The notes under the pieces were generated by a model that saw only the letters and a list, made by a program, of their open reading frames with translations, did no database searches and had not been told where the DNA came from. Shown here piece after piece: positions 52,010-60,202 of a DNA stretch of 64,000 nt. Both the position numbers and the translations under genes were made by a program. Source of the DNA: PALSA-505 sp036496025 (lineage in GTDB: Bacteria > Actinomycetota > Actinomycetes > Streptosporangiales > Streptosporangiaceae); NCBI GenBank assembly GCA_036496025.1, contig DASXLW010000045.1:55436-119435 (forward strand), read 5' to 3'. Position 1 is the stretch's first letter, and the number at the start of each line of letters is the position of its first letter.

Positions 52010-52144
52010 CGTCGGGCGCTGGCCTGCCATAAATGACCCGGTCAGATGGGGTACGGCGACCTGGCGGCACCCCACCTGACCCGAACGGCCGCGGGCGAAA
52101 CCCTGCTCGAAGCCCAGCGGAGCAGCTGACACAGCACGCCGCGG

Positions 52145-52966
52145 TCAGCCCCCGCTCCGCCGGTCCCGCTGCAGTCTCGGCGAGTTCCGGAGGGCCTCGG
52201 CCGTCATCTCGTCGGCCGGATAGAAGGATTCGAGCGCCAGCTCGCCAACCGTGATGTCCATCGGCGCCCCCACCACCGCGGTCATGCTGAAGAACGACAG
52301 CTCACGGCCGTCGCGCCGGTAGCGCAGCGGCACGATGACATCGGTGACGTGCGGCGCCTCGCTTTCGCCTCCGGGATAACCGCGCAGCTCCGCGTGCAGG
52401 GCGGCCAGCCGGGCGTCGGCCGTGGCCGCTGCCTGGCGGTGCAGCCGGGTAAGCAGGTGGGCGCGCCACTCGGCCAGGTTGGCGATCCGCCGGGCCATGC
52501 CGTCGGGATGCAGGCTCAGCCGTAGCACGTTGACCGGCGGTTCCAGCAGCGACGACGCCACGCCGTCGGTGAACGTGCTGACGCTCGCGTTCTGGTCGAT
52601 CAGCTCCCACTGCCGGTTGACGAGCACGGCCGGATACGGGTCGTGCCCGTCCAGGATCCGGCGCAGCCCGGCGCGAACCGCCGCGAGTTCCGGCTCATCC
52701 AGGCCGTGCTGGGGGTAGCAGGGGGCGTAGCCGCCCGCGAGCAGCAGCGTGTTCCGGTCCCGGAGCGGCACCTCCAGTTGCTCGCTCAGCCGGAGGATCA
52801 TCGCGCTGGTCGGCTTGGACCGGCCGGTTTCCACGAAGCTCAGGTGCCGGGCGGAGATGTCGGCCTCGATCGCCAGATCCAGCTGGCTGAGATGACGCCG
52901 CTGGCGCCATTCGCGGAGCAGTTCGCCGACCCCGGAGGTGGCCGGACGGACGGACATCACGGTCAT
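52145..52966 (-). CDS. XRE-family regulator with MmyB-like ligand-binding domain
   Basis: 273 residues. The helix-turn-helix is RRHLSQLDLAIEADISARHL followed by SFVETGRSKPTSAMILRLSE. The rest matches the MmyB-like PAS-fold domain of actinobacterial regulators (NRQWELIDQNASV, VLRLSLHPDGMARRIANLAEW). Homologues often bind fatty-acid-like or aromatic ligands and control an adjacent oxidoreductase or exporter. Here the neighbours across the divergent gap are a SnoaL-like protein and an MFS exporter. The 52010-52144 gap holds no gene. Confidence 0.9.
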   Translation of the reverse strand: MTVMSVRPATSGVGELLREWRQRRHLSQLDLAIEADISARHLSFVETGRSKPTSAMILRLSEQLEVPLRDRNTLLLAGGYAPCYPQHGLDEPELAAVRAGLRRILDGHDPYPAVLVNRQWELIDQNASVSTFTDGVASSLLEPPVNVLRLSLHPDGMARRIANLAEWRAHLLTRLHRQAAATADARLAALHAELRGYPGGESEAPHVTDVIVPLRYRRDGRELSFFSMTAVVGAPMDITVGELALESFYPADEMTAEALRNSPRLQRDRRSGG

Positions 52967-53117
52967 GCCAGCGAGTGTAGATACCCCATCGGGCCTGCGC
53001 GATTACGTGCGAGGTAAAGGCCTCGGCATTACCTCCCGGGTAATCGACAGCCCGATTTCCGCATCCCAGAATCGGCTGGGTCAGATGACGCAACGGCAGC
53101 AAGAAAGGGAAATTCCG

Positions 53118-53471
53118 ATGCAGGAAATCGTGCAGCGCTACATGGCCAGCTGGAACGAGACCGACCCGGAGCGCCGCCGCAAGCTGGTCGATGAGCTCTG
53201 GGATGACCAGGCCAGCTACATCGACCCGCTGGCCGAGGCGCACGGGCGGGACGCGATCGATGCGGTGATCGCCGCCGCGCAGGCGCAGTTCCCAGGCTTC
53301 ATCTTCACCCTGAACGGGCCGGTCGATGCGCACCACCAGCAGGCCCGGTTCACCTGGGCCCTGGGGCCCGCCGATGCCGAGCCGGTGGTGATCGGATTCG
53401 ATGTCGCGGTCGTGACCGAGGACGGCCGGCTGCGGACTGTCCTCGGGTTTCTCGACCAGGTCCCGGCTTGA
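53118..53471 (+). CDS. SnoaL/NTF2-like protein
   Basis: 117 residues from ATG 53118 with AAAGGGA upstream. The NTF2-like fold is suggested by YMASWNETDPERRRKLVDEL, then DDQASYIDPLAEAHGRDAID and a C-terminal strand (DGRLRTVLGFLDQ). Such proteins bind small molecules or act as isomerases or cyclases. No catalytic identity can be assigned. It is 27 bases upstream of the MFS gene, so an operon under the divergent XRE regulator is likely. Confidence 0.82.
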   Translation: MQEIVQRYMASWNETDPERRRKLVDELWDDQASYIDPLAEAHGRDAIDAVIAAAQAQFPGFIFTLNGPVDAHHQQARFTWALGPADAEPVVIGFDVAVVTEDGRLRTVLGFLDQVPA

Positions 53472-53498
53472 GGCCGTTCCGGATCGAAAGGAGTTTTC

Positions 53499-54953
53499 AT
53501 GACCACGCGCACCGCTGACCTGGTGGTGGCTGCCCCGGCCGGACCGCGGGAGCGGTTCGGCTGGGCGCCGCTGCTCGTGGTGCTCACCGGGACGTTCATG
53601 ACGTTTCTCGACTTCTTCATCGTCAACGTGGCGCTGCCATCGATCCAGGGCCGCCTGCACGCGGGGCCCGCGGCCATCCAGCTGGTGGTGGCGGGGTTCG
53701 GGCTGGCGTTCGCGGTCGGCATGATCAGCGGCGGGCGGCTCGGCGACCTGTACGGGCGGCGCCGGATGTTCACGGTCGGCCTGGCGCTGTTCACGGTGAC
53801 CAGTGCTGCCTGCGGGCTGGCGCCAACGGCGGGGTTCCTGGACGTGGCCCGGGTGCTGCAGGGCGGGGCCGCGGCGATGATGACGCCGCAGGTACTGGCG
53901 ATCCTCGGCACGATCTACACCGGCCCGCGTCGCGCCAAGGCCTTCGCCGCCTACGGGATGACCATGGGCATCGCCGGGGTGGGCGGTCAGCTGATCGGCG
54001 GGGCGCTCATCGCGCTGAACCCGGCCGGCGCGGGCTGGCGCAGCATCTTCCTGATCAACGTGCCGGTAGGCATCACTGCGCTTGCGCTGGTGCGGCGCAT
54101 CCTGCCCGAATCGCGCGGCGAGCGGGCCCGGGTGGACCTCGTCGGCACTGCGCTGATCACCGCGGCGCTGACCGGGATCGTGCTGCCGCTGGTTGAGGGC
54201 CGTCAGCAGGGTTGGCCGGCCTGGACCGTGCTGTGCCTGGCGGCTGCGCCGGTGCTGCTCGCCGTCTTCGTCGCGCACCAGCGGGCGCGCGCGGCCGGTG
54301 GCCGCGCCCCGCTGGTCCGGCTGGCCCTGTTCCGCGACCGTGCCTTCGGCGTCGGAACGCTGACCGGGATCGCGTTCGGCGCGGTTCCCGCGTCGTTCTT
54401 CTTCGTGCTCGCGCTCTACCTGCAAGACGGCCGCGGGCTGTCGCCGCTGGTCTCCGGCGTGGTGTTCAGCGCGGTCGGTGTCGGCTTCTTCGCGGCCATG
54501 CTGACCGCAGAACCGATGACCCGGCGGATGGGCCGCCAGATCCTCGCGGTCGGCGCGGCCGTGGTCGCCGCCGGATGCCTGCTCGCGGCCTCGGCAGCCC
54601 GGGCGGGGATCGGCGCTGGAGCTAGCGCCTGGCCTCGTCACCGTGGGGTTCGGGATCGGGATGGTGCTGGTGCCGCTGACCGCGACGGCACTGGCCCGGA
54701 TCGCCGCCGAGCACGCGGGCGCCGCCTCCGGCGTGCTGACCACCGGCCAGCGGTCGGCGAGGCGCTCGGGGTCGCGGTGATCGGCGTGGTGTTCTTCGGC
54801 GCGGCCGGCGGCGGCATCGCGCACGCCTTCGCGGCGAGCCTGGTCGTGCTCGCGGTACTCACCGTGGCCACGGCCGCACTGGTGCAGTTGCTGCCCCGGC
54901 CCGGCTCGGCGAGCCAGGCCTGGCGGCCCGAACCCGCAAGCCCGCGGCGGTAG
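53499..54953 (+). CDS. MFS exporter (DHA2 type) with a frame-shifted internal segment
   Basis: 484 residues as read. GTFMTFLDFFIVNVALPSIQ, GRLGDLYGRRRMFTVGLALF and VGGQLIGGALIALNPAGAGW define a DHA2 exporter. From about 54616 to 54751 the frame gives an Arg/Asp-rich, non-membrane sequence. In the +1 frame the same bases read LELAPGLVTVGFGIGMVLVP and continue TATALARIAAEHAGAASGVL, exactly the expected membrane segments. The original frame resumes at VGEALGVAVIGVVFFG. Two compensating indels have therefore occurred, or the assembly has errors. The real product may be inactive. Confidence 0.8.
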   Translation: MTTRTADLVVAAPAGPRERFGWAPLLVVLTGTFMTFLDFFIVNVALPSIQGRLHAGPAAIQLVVAGFGLAFAVGMISGGRLGDLYGRRRMFTVGLALFTVTSAACGLAPTAGFLDVARVLQGGAAAMMTPQVLAILGTIYTGPRRAKAFAAYGMTMGIAGVGGQLIGGALIALNPAGAGWRSIFLINVPVGITALALVRRILPESRGERARVDLVGTALITAALTGIVLPLVEGRQQGWPAWTVLCLAAAPVLLAVFVAHQRARAAGGRAPLVRLALFRDRAFGVGTLTGIAFGAVPASFFFVLALYLQDGRGLSPLVSGVVFSAVGVGFFAAMLTAEPMTRRMGRQILAVGAAVVAAGCLLAASAARAGIGAGASAWPRHRGVRDRDGAGAADRDGTGPDRRRARGRRLRRADHRPAVGEALGVAVIGVVFFGAAGGGIAHAFAASLVVLAVLTVATAALVQLLPRPGSASQAWRPEPASPRR

Positions 54954-54980
54954 GTTGCACCCATCAGCAAGGAGGCACCT

Positions 54981-55064
54981 GTGGAAGCCCAGCCCAAGCA
55001 GCCGACCGCCAAGGGACCGGCCGAGCGGTTCACCGGCGACGAATACCGGCAGCGCCGCCGATGA
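54981..55064 (+). pseudogene. Truncated cupin-protein start with intact ribosome site
   Basis: AAGGAGG then GTG 54981 opens 27 codons including QPKQPTAKGPAERFTGDEY before TGA 55062. KGPAE(R/W)FTGD is the conserved N-terminus of small cupin proteins, but the barrel is missing. The stop overlaps the GNAT ATG (ATGA), so this short frame could still deliver ribosomes to it. Confidence 0.55.
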
Positions 55065-55756
55065 CGGACCCGCTACCGCCCGCGGGGCCGGGCCGCAGAT
55101 CGCTACCGAACGGACTCGACGAAGACCGGTCCGGCCAGGTTCAGATCCGTGCTCTGCGGGACGACGATCGCGGCACCGTCGCCCGGTTCCTCGAGCAGCA
55201 ATGGGGTTCGGCCGTGCAGGTGGCGCACGGCACGGTGTTCCGCCCGGCCGAGCTGCCCGGGCTCATCGCGCAGACCCCCGGCGAGCCGATGGCCGGACTG
55301 CTGACCTACGAGGTCCGCGGCGCCGTGCTCGAGGTAGTCACGCTGAATGCCGTACTGCGCCGGGCCGGCATCGGCACCGCGCTGGTCGAGGAGGCGGCCG
55401 CCGAGGCGGCCCGGCGCGGCTGCCGCGAGGTCAGGCTCACCACCACGAACGACAACGTCGGGGCGCTCCGGTTCTACCAGCGGCGCGGCTTCCGGCTGGT
55501 CGAGCTGCGGCCCGGCGCGGTCACCCGGGCGCGCCGGGCCAAGCCGGAGATCCCCATGACCGGGGAGTACGGCATCCCACTGCGGGATGAGCTTGACCTG
55601 ATCCGTTCCGTCCCCTTATATGCCAGGATGTCCGGGAGGGATCCCCCTGGAGTGCGGTGCAGAGCCCGGTCCGAGCGGGCCGCTCACCTCCGGTTGCTTC
55701 CGATTGTGCGCTGTCGTAAGCGCGGGGTGATGCGCTATACAGGGAAGCAGTGCTAG
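55061..55756 (+). CDS. GNAT-family N-acetyltransferase
   Basis: 231 residues. The acyl-CoA-binding motif is RRAGIGTALVEEAAAEAARR, followed by the beta-bulge strand REVRLTTTNDNVGALRFYQR and GFRLVELRPG. The usual family end (EYGIPLRDELDL) is near residue 185. The last 45 residues are Arg/Cys-rich and look like read-through of non-coding DNA up to the next gene. The acceptor substrate is unknown. The start overlaps a truncated cupin frame. Confidence 0.8.
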   Translation: MTDPLPPAGPGRRSLPNGLDEDRSGQVQIRALRDDDRGTVARFLEQQWGSAVQVAHGTVFRPAELPGLIAQTPGEPMAGLLTYEVRGAVLEVVTLNAVLRRAGIGTALVEEAAAEAARRGCREVRLTTTNDNVGALRFYQRRGFRLVELRPGAVTRARRAKPEIPMTGEYGIPLRDELDLIRSVPLYARMSGRDPPGVRCRARSERAAHLRLLPIVRCRKRGVMRYTGKQC

Positions 55757-55764
55757 GGAGCAAT

Positions 55765-58149
55765 ATGCCGTCAACCGATACGCCCGCGCGCGATCGCCGA
55801 GCCGTGCAGGACTGGCTCGCCCGCGCTCGCGGCACGTTGGCCCGTTTGCCGCTATGGCTGCGGATCGTCACCGTCCTCGCCTTTCTCGTCTGCGTCCCGC
55901 CGGCGCTGCCCATCCTGCTCCTGGCCGGGCTGGCCTATGCCCCCGTAGCGGTGATAACCGAACGGCGCAGCGGGCTGGCGTCGACCTGCGTGGCGCTGTG
56001 GGGCTGGCTGGCTGTCACCCTCGCGGCCGGCGGGATGAGCACCGGGCTGATGGTGCTATTCGTGCTGGCACTCCTGGTCGCCGCCGCGGCACACCAGGGC
56101 CTGCTCAACCGCTGTTACGTGCCCTGTCGTACCACCGCCTGGGCGCTTCTGTGGTCCATGCCGGCGGGCGGCCTGGCGCTCCGGCTCTGGCCGGCCGAGC
56201 CGTACATCGGCGTAGCCCTGGCCGTGCTGCTGGCCGGCCTGGTGCTCTGCTGGCGGCTGGCCAAGGCGTGGCAGGAGGTGCGCGGCTACGGGCAGGGACA
56301 GGTGCGCGCACAGGCCCTGGCCGCGCCGCATGGCCAGGCTGTGCGGTCTAGCCGGGCGATGGCCGACAGTACCGACTCGCGCGTCCCGGCTCCCGTCCCG
56401 GCTCGCGGCGCGCGCCCTGCCGAGCGGGAGGAACCGGACATCTCGGTGGGCGAGGCCATGGCCGAGCTGGACAGCATGATCGGGCTGGCCGCGGTCAAGG
56501 AGCAGGTCCGCTCCATCGCCGCCTCGATCGAGGCGGCGCGGCGGCGCGCCATGGCCGGTTACCAGACCGAGAAGCCGATGCGCCACTTCGTGTTCCTCGG
56601 CCCGCCGGGCACCGGGAAGACCGCGGTCGCCCGGGTCCTGGCCAAGATCTTCTACGCCTTCGGGCTGCTCGAAACCCCCGAGGTGGTCGAGGCGCACCGG
56701 GCCGACCTCATCGGTGAGTACCTGGGCGCGACCGCGATCAAGACCAACGAGCTGGTCGATTCCGCCCTCGGCGGCGTGCTGTTCATCGACGAGGCCTACG
56801 GCCTGGTCAACGAGGGAGACGGCCAGACCGACAGGTTCGGCCAGGAGGCGGTCCAGGCGCTGCTCAAGCGCGCCGAGGACGACCGGGAGAACCTGGTCAT
56901 CATCCTGGCCGGCTACGACAAGCAGATGGAGGATTTCCTGGCCACCAACCCGGGCCTGGCCTCCAGGTTCGCCACCCGGGTGATGTTCCCCGGCTACTCG
57001 CCGGCCGAGCTGTTCTCGCTGGCCGAGTGGACGATGGAGCAGCGCGGAGACCGGCTCGACCCGGACGCGCGGCCGACCCTGTGGCGGCTGTTCGAGGAAG
57101 TGGGCCGCCGCCGGATCGCCGACGAGCTGGGGAACGGCCGGTTCGTCCGCAGCCTGATCGAGAAGGCTGGCCAGGCGCGGGACGTGCGGGTGATGAGCGG
57201 CGCCGCCGAGCCCACGGCCGACGACCTGGTCACGATCAGGTCGGCGGACCTGCAGCGGGCCTACGCGGAGCTCACCGCGCGGCTGCGCGGCTACGGGGAC
57301 ACGCCGACCGTGGAAAGCGCGCTGGCGGAACTGGACGAGCTGATCGGCCTGGAGCCGGTCAAGCGGCAGGTGCGCGAGATCGCCGCGCAGCTGCGGGTGG
57401 CGCGGCTGCGCGACCAGCAGGGCCTGACCAGCCAGCCGCCGGCCCGGCACTTCGTCTTCACCGGGCCGCCGGGCACCGGCAAGACCACGGTGGCGCGGAT
57501 CCTGGGCCGGATCTTCGCCGCCCTCGGCCTGCTCGCGCGGCCGGCGGTGGTCGAGGCGCACCGGGCCGACCTGGTCGGAGAGCACCTGGGCGCGACCGCG
57601 ATCAAGACGAACAAGCTCGTCGATTCCGCGCTCGGCGGGGTGCTGTTCATCGACGAGGCGTACTCGCTCTACAACCAGGGCTACTCCGGCGGCGACGCGT
57701 TCGGCGCCGAGGCGACGGCCACGCTGCTCAAGCGGGCCGAGGATGACCGGGACCGGCTGGTCGTGGTGCTGGCCGGCTACACCGACGACATGGACCGGTT
57801 CCTGCGCACCAACCCGGGCCTGGCCTCACGGTTCAGCATGCGGGTGACGTTCCCGAGCTACTCGCCGGCCGATTTGTCGCGGATCGCGAAGATGATCGCC
57901 CAGCAGGCCGGAGACACGTTCGACGCCGAGGCGCTGCCGGTGCTGGACCGGGTCTTCCGCCACGCCTGCGCCGAGGGGCTGATCGACGAGCTCGGCAACG
58001 GCCGGTTCGCCCGGTCCCTGTTCGAGCGCGCGTGCGCCTGCCGCGACCTGCGGGTCGCTCACCTGGGCGAGACGGCCACGGCGTCCGTGCTGACCACGAT
58101 CACCGCCGACGACCTGAGGTCCGCGTACGACGAGCTGGCCAGCGTGTGA
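55765..58149 (+). CDS. Membrane protein with two CbbX/SpoVK-like AAA ATPase domains
   Basis: 794 residues from ATG 55765 (AGGGAG just upstream); GTG 55750 is an alternative. The first 190 residues have about five hydrophobic segments (LWLRIVTVLAFLVCVPPALP and following). Two AAA modules come next, each with Walker A GPPGTGKT (about residues 279 and 567), the pore-like HRADLIGEYLGATAIKTN / HRADLVGEHLGATAIKTN and Walker B VLFIDEAY. This is the CbbX/SpoVK/EccA-type AAA group, usually soluble and single-domain. Tandem modules on a membrane anchor suggest remodelling of a membrane-associated complex; the substrate is unknown. Confidence 0.85.
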   Translation: MPSTDTPARDRRAVQDWLARARGTLARLPLWLRIVTVLAFLVCVPPALPILLLAGLAYAPVAVITERRSGLASTCVALWGWLAVTLAAGGMSTGLMVLFVLALLVAAAAHQGLLNRCYVPCRTTAWALLWSMPAGGLALRLWPAEPYIGVALAVLLAGLVLCWRLAKAWQEVRGYGQGQVRAQALAAPHGQAVRSSRAMADSTDSRVPAPVPARGARPAEREEPDISVGEAMAELDSMIGLAAVKEQVRSIAASIEAARRRAMAGYQTEKPMRHFVFLGPPGTGKTAVARVLAKIFYAFGLLETPEVVEAHRADLIGEYLGATAIKTNELVDSALGGVLFIDEAYGLVNEGDGQTDRFGQEAVQALLKRAEDDRENLVIILAGYDKQMEDFLATNPGLASRFATRVMFPGYSPAELFSLAEWTMEQRGDRLDPDARPTLWRLFEEVGRRRIADELGNGRFVRSLIEKAGQARDVRVMSGAAEPTADDLVTIRSADLQRAYAELTARLRGYGDTPTVESALAELDELIGLEPVKRQVREIAAQLRVARLRDQQGLTSQPPARHFVFTGPPGTGKTTVARILGRIFAALGLLARPAVVEAHRADLVGEHLGATAIKTNKLVDSALGGVLFIDEAYSLYNQGYSGGDAFGAEATATLLKRAEDDRDRLVVVLAGYTDDMDRFLRTNPGLASRFSMRVTFPSYSPADLSRIAKMIAQQAGDTFDAEALPVLDRVFRHACAEGLIDELGNGRFARSLFERACACRDLRVAHLGETATASVLTTITADDLRSAYDELASV

Positions 58150-58151
58150 CC

Positions 58152-58223
58152 AAGCCCGCCAGCGCCTGACTGCGCCCCGCGACGGCGCCTGACAAAGCCC
58201 GCCACCGCCTGACTGCGCCCCGC
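58152..58223. repeat. Tandem 29-bp direct repeat, period 43
   Basis: A 29-base unit beginning AAGCCCGCCA and ending GCGCCCCGC occurs at 58152-58180 and 58195-58223 with one mismatch. It lies in the convergent gap after the AAA gene; 58224-58318 shows no further feature. Confidence 0.7.
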
Positions 58224-58318
58224 CTCGTCACCAGCAACCGCCTCATCCGTCAACGGGGAGCATTAGCGCTGCTAGAGCACGACTAAGTCTTCCGGCTAAC
58301 GGATCAAGCGGGCCGCGG

Positions 58319-59962
58319 TCAGGGTTCGATCGGCGGCAGGGCGCTCAGCGCGGTCGCGATATCGGTCGGCCTTGAGCCGGCCCCGCGGATGGTGTCCATC
58401 AGCGCGTGCAGCACCGCGTGCCGGTCCTCACCCAGGTCGAGCAGGCGCTGCGCGGCCTCCCAGAGCTCGGGTGGCTCGCCGCACCACAGCCGGTCGGCCA
58501 GCTCCAGGTGCCGCTCGATGTGCGGCTGCCCGTCATGCCTGGCAGGCCCGTCGTGGTCGGCGGCCAGCAGGATCCGGCGGTCGGCCGGGTCGGACGGGTT
58601 GAGCGTGCCCAGGTCCACGCCGCCGTACCAGCCGCTCAGCAACGGGAAGGCGAACGCCCGGCGCGCCAGCGCCTCCAGGTCGGAGTCCGGGAGCAGCCGC
58701 GATAGCAGCGCGGCGTCCAGGCCGAACGAGGTCGGATCCCGGTAGGCGGCGGCGAATTTCTCGGTCGAGTCGAACACCGCGTCCAGCGTCTCGGCGATCT
58801 CCCGCTTGCCCATGCCGGTGCGCCGGCCGGCCCACCGGGTCCAGGCGGCGAGCACATGCGGGATGGCCTCCTGCTCGGCGGGCGACAGCATGACCTTGCG
58901 CGGCAGCCAGTCGAGCAGGAACGTGTCCGCCTTCACCGGGCTCATCCGCAGCGGCCTGCCGAAATCCCGGTCGCACCCGTAGGCGACGATGTGGTCGGCG
59001 CAGTGGCTGGCCGACCTGCGGTCAGACAGGTCCTCGGCCTCGTCTGAGGCCAGGAACTCGGCCACCAGCATGGCCCGGCGGTCCGCGCCCCAGGGCCGAC
59101 GGGCGGCGCGTTCTGCGGAGGCCGCCGGCGGGCTCGCCTTGAGCGGGTCACCGCCCCGTGGCGGCAGCGTGCGGATCCTCGTCCTGATGAACGCGTGATA
59201 GGCCGGGAAGGACTCGCTGACCGGGGGATCGGCGCTCTCGTGGGTGGCCTTGAGCGCGCGGGCCAGCATCCGCCTGGCCTGCGGCGGGTCCAGCGGGCCG
59301 AACGACCCTCCGGCCTGCGGGCCGCCCGCGGGGGTCCCGTCGTGCAGCTGACGGCAGCGATCGAGCAGCTTGCCCACCTGCGTGGTCACCCAGCCGTCAC
59401 GGAGCAGGCCGCCGGAGTTGTAGTCCACCACCGTGACCAGCGCGTGCGGTTCCTCGCCCGCGTAGCTGAACAGGCACACCACCTCGTCCCGGTCGCCGTA
59501 CGCGTCCGAGTTCAGGTAGCAATCACCCGAGGTCACGGCGCCGAGGTGGTCCGCCCACCGAGGACGGGCCACGCCTCCTTCGATCAGGTCGAGCGCCGCC
59601 CGCTCGGCCTTGGCTGCCTGGGCCGGGGTGCCGAGGCAGGCGATGCCAGACAGCAGGGCCAGCGCGGCCGGAGTGGCCTGTTGCGCCGCGTACTCGACGA
59701 GGCCCTCCCCGACAAGTTCCTCTATCCCGGCGCGCCCGCGCATGGCCGCCATCCGCCGCGGCCGGGGTTCCCACCAGGTGCCGAGCATCTCGCTGACCAG
59801 CAGCTCGGCATCGAGGGGACTCCCTACGGCCAGCAGCTCGCGGGCCGCGCGCAGCATCTCGGCAAACAACGCCGCTGGTGGTGACCCAGACGTCCCAGAC
59901 CGCGCCGCTGCGTGACCCCGCCCGCCGGGGGGCTGACGGCCTCGTCGGCTTTGCGGGTTCAC
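58319..59962 (-). CDS. Conserved actinobacterial hypothetical protein
   Basis: 547 residues from GTG 59962 (GAAAGG eight bases upstream); GTG 59968 is an alternative. The sequence is of a type familiar from actinomycetes but has no assigned domain. It opens with helices (ALFAEMLRAARELLAVGSPL, DAELLVSEMLGTWWEP), then a beta segment (VVCLFSYAGEEPHALVTVVD). A later segment (DHIVAYGCDRDFGRPLRMSP) may be a second fold. There is no signal peptide or membrane segment. It converges on the AAA gene. Confidence 0.75.
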   Translation of the reverse strand: MNPQSRRGRQPPGGRGHAAARSGTSGSPPAALFAEMLRAARELLAVGSPLDAELLVSEMLGTWWEPRPRRMAAMRGRAGIEELVGEGLVEYAAQQATPAALALLSGIACLGTPAQAAKAERAALDLIEGGVARPRWADHLGAVTSGDCYLNSDAYGDRDEVVCLFSYAGEEPHALVTVVDYNSGGLLRDGWVTTQVGKLLDRCRQLHDGTPAGGPQAGGSFGPLDPPQARRMLARALKATHESADPPVSESFPAYHAFIRTRIRTLPPRGGDPLKASPPAASAERAARRPWGADRRAMLVAEFLASDEAEDLSDRRSASHCADHIVAYGCDRDFGRPLRMSPVKADTFLLDWLPRKVMLSPAEQEAIPHVLAAWTRWAGRRTGMGKREIAETLDAVFDSTEKFAAAYRDPTSFGLDAALLSRLLPDSDLEALARRAFAFPLLSGWYGGVDLGTLNPSDPADRRILLAADHDGPARHDGQPHIERHLELADRLWCGEPPELWEAAQRLLDLGEDRHAVLHALMDTIRGAGSRPTDIATALSALPPIEP

Positions 59963-60163
59963 GGGCACAGCCTTTCAGATCGGAACGCCCCGATGCTACG
60001 CGCAACCACGATGTCACCGGAGGATTCTCAGGGTGTTCACGCGACCATCGTGATGCACCAGGTCAGCCGCCCGGCCGGCACCGGGCCGGCCGAATGATTA
60101 CCGGCACGAGCTTCTGGCCGCTAGCCTGCTTGTGTTGGCAAGTGCGGGGAAGGAGCCGCCCCT

Positions 60164-60202
60164 ATGGCAGGCGCCCGGATGCGACGCGGTGGCCACGGAT
60201 GA
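60164..60202 (+). CDS. Upstream mini-ORF coupled to the phosphatase gene
   Basis: AAGGAG at 60150-60155 precedes ATG 60164, which opens 12 codons (MAGARMRRGGHG) and stops at TGA 60200-60202. That stop overlaps ATG 60199 of the phosphatase gene. The phosphatase start itself lacks a good ribosome site, so translation probably depends on this short frame. Confidence 0.5.
   Translation: MAGARMRRGGHG

Noticed and set aside
55640..55756. GNAT C-terminal extension as a new domain
   Set aside because: Arg/Cys-rich tail runs to the next gene's leader and looks like read-through; kept only as part of the frame.
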